The notes under the pieces are model-generated. The model was not told the DNA's origin and did not search any database. It was given only the letters and a program-made list of their open reading frames with translations. Shown in pieces: positions 11,503-21,671 of a DNA stretch of 64,000 nt (its first letter is position 1; each line of letters starts with the position of its first letter). Where the stretch lies: assembly GCA_036365515.1 (NCBI GenBank), contig CM070874.1:243542430-243606429 (forward strand). The letters run 5' to 3'. The stretch is from Torymus aiolomorphi. Lineage: Eukaryota; Arthropoda; Insecta; Hymenoptera; Torymidae. A program made the translations under genes and the position numbers.

Positions 11503-13200
11503 ACAAAATTCTATTTATGAATTATTCTATTTTCAATTATACTACCAACACTAACATCTTTTATTCCTAATAATAATAAATACCTTATCAACATTATGTT
11601 ATTTACTTCATTACTCGGTTTTTCATTAGGCTTATGTATTGAAAAGTCATTAAATTTATAGAAAAAAATATCTTTGACATCTATAAATTATAATAATAAT
11701 AAAAGTATTATACAAATAAATTTCTAATCCTTGTTTGTGTAAAGATCTGAAATCGATTTTCCATAAAGTTTTAAAATTAGTTGTATCCAATAAATATTGA
11801 TTACGTTTTTATTTTCATAACTATTGTTTAGATAATAATAACAATCATACTTTTGCTTCTAAATTCTTCCTGAAACCAATAAAGTATATTATTCGCATAT
11901 TAATGAATGCACGTTATATACGAACATCGACTGCGTCTTTACAAGCGTGCAATAGCGTAATGGATAGCGTGTCTGCGTACTAACTCGAGCGACCCGGGTT
12001 CAAATCCCCGTTGGATTTTTCTCTGCGATTTTTTTCAAATATTATTAATTAATGTGTACTATACTTAATGCGTTTCTTAGAGAAAACTGTACAAAATCAA
12101 CATATATTTGTTTTCATCACTTCTGTAAAAGAAAAATACTTTAGTGTGTTGTGGTCGATAAGGTAGGTAGCGACAATTTCAAACTGTAATAGAAAAATAA
12201 GTAATAAATATTTGTATTTAATAAATTACATGTCTGTTTCAGATCAAATAAAAATAATCAGTTACAATACTGTAATTGACATCGAGAGACCAACTAAATA
12301 AGTGAAATAGAATTCAGTAAATATTTTTAATTTTACTTTTTTATTATTTTATTAATTGTAAGAAATATTTATTTAAAACAAGTAAATCTTTGTTTCGTTT
12401 TAAACTCTTGAATAGTATAATATAAAGTACAATTATTAATATTTAAAAAAAGATTTCGATCTCTTCCGCATTTCTTAAATTTAATAAAATAAATTTTTTA
12501 TGCAATTAAATAATTAGTTGATTTAAAGTCACATCTATTTTAAATGAATAAATATATAATAATTTTAATTAATACGATTTTGCCGGTTGTTTTACCTGAA
12601 AATAATAAAATATTTATTGTCAGTTAATTAATAGTTTCTTAAATCTAATAATTGGAAATTTAAAACAAATAAATAATTTTTTTAATTAAGATTATATTTT
12701 CTTAATACTAATAAATAGATAGTTAATTTAATACTTGCATATATTAAAAGTCACAAAATATATTATACATAAAAGTAAATATTTTCTTAGTTGAAATAAT
12801 TAAGAATTTTAAATTAACTAAATAATTTCTCAAATCAAAATAATATTTTACTTAGATTAATAAATAAATATTTATTATAATGAGTGCGTACATTTAAATT
12901 AACAAAATATTTAATTAGTACAAATAAATCTTTACTTAAGTCAATTATTAGAACTTATTAAATTAACTAAATAATTACTCATTTTTACTAAATCTATTGA
13001 CACTATTTAATAAATATTTATTTAATATAGATAAATATTTCTTTAGCATAAGTAAATAAATTTTGTTAAGTTAAAGAAATATTTAAATAGTAGTATTCTA
13101 ATAAATAATTTATTAGATTTTAAGAAAATTTAGTTGATTTCAAGAAATATTTCTTTCAGTGTACTCACACACACTCACACGCATGTAGCTATGTTCAGGA
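11270..13200. other. AT-rich non-coding DNA with a (TA)n microsatellite
   Basis: The right flank of gypsy-1 has the same AT-rich word usage as 1-597. A (TA)n run spans about 11434-11497. Just after it (11499-11660) is a short hydrophobic reading frame interrupted by an in-frame TGA, which I do not call. The tRNA-like sequence is listed separately. No gene is seen. Confidence 0.6.
11945..12020 (+). other. tRNA-like sequence (pol III A/B boxes), probably a tRNA pseudogene or SINE head
   Basis: TAGCGTAATGG (11953-11963) fits an internal A box and GGTTCAAATCC (11997-12007) fits a B box, at tRNA spacing. The T-arm CCGGG-TTCAAAT-CCCCG pairs with one mismatch, but the acceptor arms around 11946 and 12012 do not pair, so it is not a working tRNA by eye. 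The anticodon cannot be assigned. Confidence 0.45.
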
Positions 13201-13202
13201 GC

Positions 13203-14355
13203 GTAGCATTTATACATATTCCAACAGTTTTTTATCATACAAGACTTTTGCTTTATTTATAATAGTCTTAAGGATATTGGTAAATTTCTTATATTCTACT
13301 CTTTTCTTAGTATTATTTGGATCTTTTTTCCATAATTTATAAAGTTTTTCTTTGGTACAACAGGATTTCATAATTGCCTTAGATATCCAATTTTTCCTAG
13401 GTCTTGTGTTGTCATTTCTGTTAGTTTTTTTGGTAAATTCAGCTTTGGATATACATATTTTTATTTTGTCAATGAGGCTATTTAATGATATATTCGGATC
13501 ATTTATTAGTGACAATTCACCCCAGTTTATGGAATCCGCAGCTGTCCTGAGTTTATTATAATTTATAAGCATAATGTAATTTATATTTTCAGTTGTTCTT
13601 ATCTTATTAATTGATATAAAAAGTGGATAATGGTCTGTAAGTTGTATACGGAGTGTAAATGTTCTATAGTCTATTTTATCAAGTTTAATAAAAATGTTGT
13701 CTATACAAGTTCCTGTATTGCTTGTTTTATCGGATGGTCTGGTAATATTACAGAAGCCTGGGCAATAACCATGTTCTAATAGAATATGTAAAAATTCTTG
13801 ATTGAGCATCTCTTGATTTGAAATATCAAAGTCAAAATCTCCCATAATCAGATTATTTTTATATTTGGAGTTGTGCAATATTAATTTTTTAAGGTTTAAA
13901 AGGAAATCCGTTTTTTTATATCATGTGATCTATATAGAGCAGATAATACTATTTCTCTATTGTTTTCAATTGTGATTTTGGAATTAATTATTTTAAGATT
14001 ATTTATTTCTATAACTTCAGTCGTTTCAGTAATATAGTCACTTATGTATACTACCATCATTTTGATTAATATAACTGTAATTATAGTACATTTTGTACCC
14101 AGTAATATTAAATGATTCAGGGTGTACTAGCTTTCTGGTTTCACTGTAAACAATAATGCAAGGCTTTATCACAAGGCTTTTAAGGAAAACAATTAAATTG
14201 TTAAAGTTAGCATTTAGTACTCTTATATTTACATTTAAAATTACTTCCTTTTCAAAAGCGATATATTTGTTTAGTTCACCAATATCATCTATATTATAGT
14301 CTCTTTTGATTATATCATTTTGAAAATCAGTAATCATATTTATACTGCTATCCAT
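13203..14355 (-). pseudogene. LINE ORF2 fragment: endonuclease domain
   Basis: The minus strand encodes the start of a non-LTR retrotransposon ORF2 (14355 to 14038, then 13878 to 13210), broken by frameshifts between the pieces. A GDFDFDI motif corresponds to the GDFN/DI active site of apurinic endonuclease-type domains, followed by an NITRPSDKTSNTGTCIDNIF segment and a DHYPLFISI motif. It closely resembles the endonuclease half of the LINE at 21672-22769, so it is the same family. It stops before RT. The ORF2 start being present with ORF1 absent makes this an internal fragment rather than a usual 5'-truncated copy. Confidence 0.8.
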
Positions 14356-14359
14356 TTTG

Positions 14360-14740
14360 GTTTATTGGTATTGGTGTCTCTATGCTTTGGCTTATGGGTG
14401 TTGGAATCTCCGTGTTTCGAGAATGTTGAGAGCTTAACCCATTATTTTAAAAAAGCAATGGTCAAACGGAAATCACGGATTGCAGCAACATTGCTCCCAT
14501 ATAGCATCCATATATAAAAGTGTTGAGGGAATATTGGCGAATATGGGGAATATGACAAAGCAATGTTGGAGCAATGTTGCTCCAATATTGCGTGCTATAA
14601 GGGATATCACACGCTAAATTATCTATAAACTTTAGGATCGATCCATACAATATATAGTTCCCGCCATAAAGCACACACACACACATACACACACACACAC
14701 CCACACCCACACAGACACACACACGCACACGCACACACCG

Positions 14741-14772
<32 letters not shown>

Positions 14773-14789
14773 ACACCCACACCCACACA

Positions 14790-14847
<58 letters not shown>

Positions 14848-15380
14848 AACGCGCGCGCGCACTCATCGATACTCATCGATACTCTTGGATATTCATCGAA
14901 ATCTTTTATTCACTGTTACAAACCTTCTCTTTCAACAAATACAAATATGGTACTCATGGAAATAGTACATTACGCAACAATGGCGCAAAGCCACACGCCG
15001 GAGTCGAGTTAATTAAACATATATAGTACGTTTTTATATTGTAAATACTGTATTTTGTGTCATAGGACGCAAAATACACACTTTTGCACCCTATGGTGCC
15101 AAAGTACTCTCTTCGCGCCGTAGGGTACAAAAGTAAAATACTTGGCGCCCGCTAAACAGGCATCAAAAGTGGAATTTTTGCAAGGTGGCGCGGAGCGTTC
15201 TGACGTGTACTAGTACAGCTCCGAATTTTATTAATTTTTATAATGGTTGCTTACAAGTTATATTAAAAAGACTTATATTGACATGTGCCGGAAGTTGTGC
15301 TGCGTCGTTATGTGTCAGCGACGGATTAATTGCAAGACGTAGGAGGGCATAAAAGCCGAAACTTCGAGTGTGCACTTCTC
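14360..15380. other. Non-coding stretch with (CA)n microsatellite and small foldback
   Basis: A long imperfect (CA)n tract fills 14669-14843 and accounts for the Cys/Val-rich spurious frames there. At about 15083-15141, ACTTTTGCACCCTATGG is followed by an inverted partner CCGTAGGGTACAAAAGT, a short imperfect hairpin with about 16-bp arms. No gene is seen. Confidence 0.6.
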
Positions 15381-15746
15381 TGTGAAAACCTTTTGGTACC
15401 GGCACCTGTCATCGATTGCCGTATCTGATCATCTCGACGCCTTTTTTGCTCGCTCTGCAGTCTCACCTTTGTTTTTCATCTCGCTTCTCTCAACGCCATC
15501 TGCGAAGCCGAACGCCACACATAATTATCGTCGGTAGAACGCCCGATAGTGTGAAGGTTGCCCACGATCGAAGCAGAGGTTAAAGCCAATATTTCTCGCA
15601 GCCGCGTCACCGAACTACGTAAGCCGGTTTCTGTTTACTAATGTAAATTAATCAAAACATACCATAACAGTGGGTTTGGCTTACGAAATGCTATACTCGA
15701 ATTCAAATTCTGAATATTTTTTTAAATCCTTCTGCCTAACTACACT

Positions 15747-17359
15747 ATGCCTCTCATGCCTCGCAAAATGGCACCGAAATCGTGCAGTATCTTCAAAAAA
15801 GTAGAGAGGAAAGGAGCCATAATTATGAACTGTTGTAAATGCAAAAAATCATTCCACGCGTATGCCAATCTACTACCGCGGTGCAAAAATCATTTAATGA
15901 CACTCTGGACGGTATCTTCTTATGCAATATATGCAAAAATTGCAACCCGCAAGGAGTAAACAAAGCAGTGCAAGTGAAGGATGTGTCACATAAACAGCTG
16001 CTGAGTGTGCCCCTACTAGCTTCGACTCCAGCTCACCCGCTTGCCATTACAAAGGCGCCGATCGTAGCGAAACGAGTTGAAGCTGTAAAAGCTTCCTCCC
16101 AACATCGGAAGTCAAATTTTGAGCTTCATGCATCTAAGATGAGCGAGGATGGTGGGGCCAGTAATGGCAACATTATGGATAACTGCAGCAACAACAACTC
16201 TTCTCGAGTGGCGTCCCTCAGCGTCTTAGACAATGATTCTGTCAAGTTCGCCGCACATCCAAATTTTACGAACTTTCCTGGACCTTCTGCTGCACCGACG
16301 CTGACTGAAGAAGATGCGGGACGAATCGCCGACCTGACAGGTGTGACCAATGTCCTTATCCCGATCAGCACTTTGGAGCTTCTGTTCCAACGCCTCTATA
16401 TACTCGAGAAGCCGCTTGATGAATTAAAGACTCACAAGAGCCAGGGCCCAGCGTCGCCCAGTTTCTCCGCTGCGCTAGCAGGTGCCAACACCGCAGACAG
16501 TGGAGGGCTGGCTACGAGGGTCTCTGCTCTTGAGGAAACTATTGCAAATCAGAAATTATTATTAAATTAATTGAATGATAAATGCAAGCTGCTTCTCGAG
16601 AATAACGCCGTTTTAAAAGATGCGATGAATAATAACAAGCAGAATGCTCCTGCGGGTCATTCTTGTTCGCTGGACAGCGGTCCAACTCTATTGGACGGTC
16701 GCGCAGAACATCATGCTCGAGACGCTCAGTACTCATCTAGTCCGCGCCCTACTAAACTCTATAATGTACATAAAGTTGATAACAGCGAAATCTGCATCAC
16801 AAATTTTGTTAATAAACCGCATTTTAACTTTGAAAAAGCAGCTTTCGCTGTTATCAATACCGTCTTGCAATCAACTTCAACAAATGACATTCTGTCGTGT
16901 CGCCCAGCTGTAAAGAAGGATCGTAAGGGCAACTCTGATATTGCGAGTCTCAATCGCCCTTCCTCTCTTTTTGTAAAACTGCGCTCCACTCCTCTTCTCG
17001 GAGACGTTATCCGAACCAAGAAAAAATTTAATCTACTACATACTCGCGACCTTGATCTATCTACCCTTGACCAGGAGGATGCATCCAATACCTTGGCTAC
17101 AAATATTTATATTAATGAAGTACTCAACATGGAGTCTTTTAAAACTTTTCGTAGTTTAAAAGCGATAGCCAAGAGTATCGGGTTTAAGTATGTATGGCAT
17201 CGTAAAGGTTCTTATCTGGTCAGGTGGCGGGATGGTGAGAGAACGCATGCATTTGCTTCAGCTGCGGATCTGAGTGCTATAGCAGGATGCTACAAGTCGT
17301 CTGGCGGGATAGCTACGATAGCCAATGACGACAAAGACAAAAATTGTGAAACGAAATGA
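15747..17359 (+). pseudogene. LINE-1 ORF1: PHD-like zinc finger and FP-like C-terminal domain, broken
   Basis: ORF1 protein of the LINE, expected to bind RNA. The N-terminus carries a Cys/His cluster (CCKCKKSFH and, in the next frame, CNICKNC) like the PHD-type fingers found in CR1-clade ORF1. A frameshift lies between about 15850 and 15960. A TAA at 16568-16570 interrupts the middle, after which the same frame resumes to 17359. The C-terminal part (GFKYVWHRKGSYLVRW, then ADLSAI) resembles the FP25K-type C-terminal domain seen in many LINE ORF1 proteins. The middle is Ser/Ala-rich with a short coiled-coil segment. Confidence 0.65.
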
Positions 17360-17404
17360 CTAGCGCCGAAAAGCGACACGACTACCCCGTTTAAATAAGT
17401 TGAT

Positions 17405-19840
17405 GTGAGGGGTCTGAGGGCTGGATTCCTTAATGCTTGCTCGTTGAAAAAGCACATTAATGACTTCAGGCAGTACCTATGTGATAATCCGTCTTATGAC
17501 ATTTTCGGCGTGGTGGAAACGCATTTCAGTCCTATGGTTGATCAGTCTGTAGTCGATATCCGGGGCTATTCACTGGCCCGGCAAGGTAGGAATGGGCGCG
17601 GCGGTGGCGTAGCTCTTTACTTTAAAGACTCACTAAAATTTACTCTACTCGCACAATCTGATACTACGGTGCCCAAAAAGCCTCTTGTACCTGAATATCT
17701 TATGGGTTTTATTCAGGGTGGAAAGTTAGATCCTATTTTTGTTTGCGTTGCGTATAAGCCGCCAGATGTACATATAGAAGCTACTCCATCTTTTCTTAAT
17801 GATCAGCGGTTGCATAATAATAAGTACATACATAAAATTATTATGGGGGATTTTAATGCGAACCTGCTTTCCACCCAGAATGATGCCAAAGTCGTTCTTG
17901 ATCTGGCTGGTGAATTAGCGCTAAAGATTGTCAATCATAGACCCACGAACTTTACCACGCAGCCTGGTACTTGGATTGATGCAATCTTAACAGACAATAA
18001 CGAAACGATACTGATGACCGAGAATCAACCTGCTCCCTTTCACAATCAGTATAATCTTATAGAGGTCTCATTAGATTTATCTCCACCAGCTTCCCCGTGT
18101 GAATCTTTTACGTATCGGGACTTCACTAAAGTTGATGTATCTGACTTGAACTCTGCGTTGTCTGGCTGTAACTGGGGGCTGTTTAACACGAATGTCTCTG
18201 ACCTTGAGACATTACTTCGCTGCCTTACTGCCAATGTCTCGGGAGCAATCAACACTTTACCTCCTGATGAGGGATTCTCTCTAAACCCTGTTACCTCAAA
18301 TGACGTTATTCTGGCTGTTTCCCATTTCTCTTCCCAGGCGAGGGGGGTGGATGATATACCGCAAAGTATTGTTGCGAAAGCTCTTCCAAATATTGGACCT
18401 TTTTTAGTGCAAATTTTCAATTCTTCTCTTACCAACGGCACTTTTCTCGATGTATGGAAGAAAGCTCAATTTATTCCTCTTAAGAAGAAATCCACGCCTT
18501 CATCATCGTCCGATTTTCGGCCTATCGCGCTATTGAGCTTTCTTTCCAAGGTTCTGGAGAAGCTTGTTCACGACCAGATCGTGGATTTCATTACTCGTAC
18601 CGCTATTTTTGATCCGCTTCAAGCGGGTTTCCGCAAGCAGCATAGCACTGCCACCGCACTACTGAAATTTACTGAAGATATTCGGACTGGCTTTGACAGA
18701 AAACTCATAACAATTGCTCTTCTATTTGACTTCAGTAAGGCATTTGATACCATCTCTCCGACAATACTATTACGTAAGCTGAGCAGTATGGGATTTTCAC
18801 GCACAGTGCTCTGTTGGATACACTCTTATTTGTGGGATAGAAAACAGCAAGTTGTTTCTAAATCAGTAGCCTCTGAGTATGTTACAACTAACATTGGTGT
18901 CCCTCAGGGCTCTATGCTTGGGCTCCTGCTGCTCAGCCTTTATATCAGTGATGTACAGCAGCTCTTTCATGAAGAAAGCGTAGGGCATATTCTTTATGCT
19001 GATGACCTTCAGGTCTATGTACAAGTGCCTCGTGATTCAATTGAGGAAGGCATCGCTAGGCTCTCCATCCTGTACGGAGAGTTCTCCGATTTGGCGATCC
19101 GATCTGGTCTACGTCTTAATGCCAGCAAGACTCAAGCAATTTATTTTGCAACTCCTTACTCGGCTAACTCGATAGAAAAGATGGGACTGCCTGGTATTGA
19201 GCTAGGACAGGGAGTCATCGTTCCATTTTCGGATACCGTCTGTAGCCTTGGTATAATGCTTAATCGGTCTCTCTCTTGGAAGCAACACATTAGTCACGTG
19301 ACAAAAAAAGTATGCAATGTTCTGTACACACTCCGTTTCATTCGCTCATGTACAACTCTGCTGCTCCGTCAGCGCCTTGTACAAGCGCTTATATTTCCTC
19401 TTTTGGACTACTGCGACATTATCTTGACTGACGCGACTCACGAGCTGAAGACAGAACTTCAAAAATTGCAAAATACTTGTATCAGGTACATTTTTGGAAT
19501 AAGGCGGTTTGCACATGTAACTCCCTACCATCAGCAATTGGGTTGGATGCTCACGAACACGAGAAAAAGATACTTTACCGCAGTTCTTCTTTATAAAATC
19601 TTTAATTTTCGCGCACCTTCATATTTACACAACATGTTTTTGAAGCGCTCATCTGATCGCCCGGCTAGGTCAGTTACTGGGGACCTCAAAATTCCACGAG
19701 TGTACCCCGAGTTTGGCAGTAGGACCTTCCACGTCCAAAGGGTTCACTTATGGAATTCTCTTCCACCTAGCATAAACTACTTACCTTCGCTAGTACGATT
19801 TAAAAGCGCTCTAAAAAGTTATCTATTAAACTTAGATTAA
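17405..19840 (+). CDS. LINE-1 ORF2: endonuclease and reverse transcriptase
   Basis: An uninterrupted frame of 811 residues; an ATG overlaps its start at 17403 in another frame. The endonuclease domain spans about residues 5-230 (GFLNACSL, VVETHF, GRGGGVALY, MGDFNANLL). RT spans about 300-600 with FRPIALLS, LLFDFSKAFDT, GVPQGS and the catalytic YADDLQ. The C-terminal region (FRAPSYLHNMF, LWNSLPPSIN) is typical of CR1-like elements. The linker between endonuclease and RT is very short, and the usual hundred-odd residues before the RT fingers appear to be missing, in frame. It could therefore be an internally deleted copy despite the open frame. Confidence 0.8.
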   Translation: MRGLRAGFLNACSLKKHINDFRQYLCDNPSYDIFGVVETHFSPMVDQSVVDIRGYSLARQGRNGRGGGVALYFKDSLKFTLLAQSDTTVPKKPLVPEYLMGFIQGGKLDPIFVCVAYKPPDVHIEATPSFLNDQRLHNNKYIHKIIMGDFNANLLSTQNDAKVVLDLAGELALKIVNHRPTNFTTQPGTWIDAILTDNNETILMTENQPAPFHNQYNLIEVSLDLSPPASPCESFTYRDFTKVDVSDLNSALSGCNWGLFNTNVSDLETLLRCLTANVSGAINTLPPDEGFSLNPVTSNDVILAVSHFSSQARGVDDIPQSIVAKALPNIGPFLVQIFNSSLTNGTFLDVWKKAQFIPLKKKSTPSSSSDFRPIALLSFLSKVLEKLVHDQIVDFITRTAIFDPLQAGFRKQHSTATALLKFTEDIRTGFDRKLITIALLFDFSKAFDTISPTILLRKLSSMGFSRTVLCWIHSYLWDRKQQVVSKSVASEYVTTNIGVPQGSMLGLLLLSLYISDVQQLFHEESVGHILYADDLQVYVQVPRDSIEEGIARLSILYGEFSDLAIRSGLRLNASKTQAIYFATPYSANSIEKMGLPGIELGQGVIVPFSDTVCSLGIMLNRSLSWKQHISHVTKKVCNVLYTLRFIRSCTTLLLRQRLVQALIFPLLDYCDIILTDATHELKTELQKLQNTCIRYIFGIRRFAHVTPYHQQLGWMLTNTRKRYFTAVLLYKIFNFRAPSYLHNMFLKRSSDRPARSVTGDLKIPRVYPEFGSRTFHVQRVHLWNSLPPSINYLPSLVRFKSALKSYLLNLD

Positions 19841-20110
19841 CATATGTAGTTCATTATTGACGAAACGTGATATACACTGTGATATTGTATACTGTGATGA
19901 ATTATTATAAATTTGACTGAGCGTTCTTGACATATTTTTATTTATATATAGTCGTTAGCAACTACTTGGCGTTCATATTATATGTCAACTTTTATACTTT
20001 TATATTTATTTTATTTGTATTCTACCTGTAATATATGTACATAAACTTTTTTGGAATTAACCAAAAATAAAATTATTATTATTATTATTATAATAATAAT
20101 TTCAGTCAAG

Positions 20111-21669
20111 ATGGCGGACGAGGGTGTGCTGCTTAAGCAGACCCCTCCACCAGAAATTTATTACAAATGTCATCCCGGGACGCCAGTGGGAGTTGTGATA
20201 TGTGTAGTGTGTAACAATGTCTACCATAAAAGTGATTATAACAGAAAAAGAACACAAAACTACTTATCTGCCATAGAAATAATATGTGAAGAACATAATA
20301 TAGAGGACATAACCTCTAAAGACCCACGTGTTGCAGTAGTGCTACTACGGAGGGAACTAGAAAATCTGAGAAACCAAAATGATCTGATAATGACAAGGAA
20401 CGAAATACTAATAAAAACCAATGCACAGACAGAACAAAAATTAAAACAAGCTGAAGAAGAATTGCTACTATTAAAAGCTAAGGAAATCAAAGGAAATCAA
20501 GAATTGACAAGTTTTCCTGAAGAAGAAAAAAATCTATTAAAACAAATAAGTACAGAAGTACACAATAATAATCTCATGCTAAACCAAATTTTAGACAAAG
20601 AAAACTATACCAAAAACAAAAAACATTTGCAGAAGTGGTAGTAAGTGATAAGCAATTAGAAAAGAAGATACAAAAACTAATAGTGAAAAGAGTACAGAAT
20701 GATAATAAAGGAATATATGTGCCAGATATAAAACCATATATAGCTCACTATATAAATAAAAATTCATCTATACAAGCAAAAAGTATAAAAATCAAGAATA
20801 AAGATGAAGCAATAATAAGCTTTATAAATGAGGAGAGTTTGATACAAACTGAGAATATCCTAAAACAAAAGTATTCTGCCTACTACAAAATAACAAGAGA
20901 ATCTATTAAAAATCCCAAGATGAAAATAACAGGCTTCGACAATTTTGAAGACATGGAGATTAAAGAAATAGAGCAAGATATTAACAAAAGGAACTTCAAA
21001 CACCTAAACAGCAAATGCAAAGTGTTACATATATTTGAAAACATTAAAACAAAAATTAACACTATATTAATTGAAACACCAGCGGAAGTATATAATCAAA
21101 TTGTGAGTAATAAATATAGAGTTCATATTGGTTATCAAAATTGCAGAGCATTCGATGACTTGAATTTAACCCCGTGTTTTAACTGTGGTCGATTTGGTCA
21201 TAGTGGTAAAAAGTGTAAGAATACGAAGATCTGCCTACATTGTGCTGGAAAACATAACACAATCAACTGTACTACCCCAAATGAACACAATTGTGTTAAT
21301 TGTATGTACAGTAATCATCAATATAAAACAAATTATAATACTAAACACGTGGTAAATGATACCGAAAAATGCGAGGTTATGTTGCACAAGATAAAGAAGT
21401 TAATTGCTGAAACAGATTATCCAGTGAGACCGCATATTCCAAAATATGTAGGTAAAGTAAAGTTTCAATCACAGTTACAAAACACTGATACAGCTGCCGG
21501 TAAATCACCGGTCGTAACGACACCAAGAAGACAAAGTAGAATTTTTATCAGTCCGGCAACATCAGCTGGTAATTTATCGGCCACAACCTCACCAATAAAT
21601 TTAAACAGAACCATATCACAAATTTATTACCCAACAGACTCAGCAACTTCTGAACTTTCTGAATTTTGA
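20111..21669 (+). pseudogene. LINE-2 ORF1: zinc finger, coiled coil, CCHC knuckles; one frameshift
   Basis: ATG 20111 opens a protein with a Cys-rich N-terminal finger (CHPGTPVGVVICVVC, then HxxC-like residues) and a coiled coil. An A-rich stretch near 20615-20630 then shifts the frame. The downstream piece (20635-21669) has a basic RNA-binding-like domain and zinc knuckles CFNCGRFGHSGKKC and CLHCAGKHNTINC, then a third, degenerate Cys cluster. This is the standard layout of Jockey/I-type ORF1 nucleic-acid-binding proteins. The stop (21667-21669) lies just before the ORF2 ATG at 21672. Confidence 0.72.
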
Positions 21670-21671
21670 AC

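Larger units (their letters stand above)
15400..20100 (+). mobile_element. CR1/Jockey-group LINE (LINE-1 of this window)
   Basis: A non-LTR retrotransposon with a GC-richer 5' region from roughly 15380, ORF1 (15747-17359, broken), ORF2 (17405-19840) and a 3' UTR ending in an (ATT)n tail at about 20073-20099. The exact 5' end is not resolved. The tail abuts another LINE directly, so the second element inserted into, or right beside, this tail. Confidence 0.75.

Noticed and set aside
11499..11660. Hydrophobic frame after the TA run with an in-frame TGA that would read Trp in the mitochondrial code
   Set aside because: Looks faintly like a mitochondrial membrane protein, but it is about 50 codons, matches nothing I recognise and lies in AT-rich DNA where such frames arise by chance.
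14462..14876. Cys/Val-rich frames on the minus strand
   Set aside because: They are translations of the (CA)n microsatellite.
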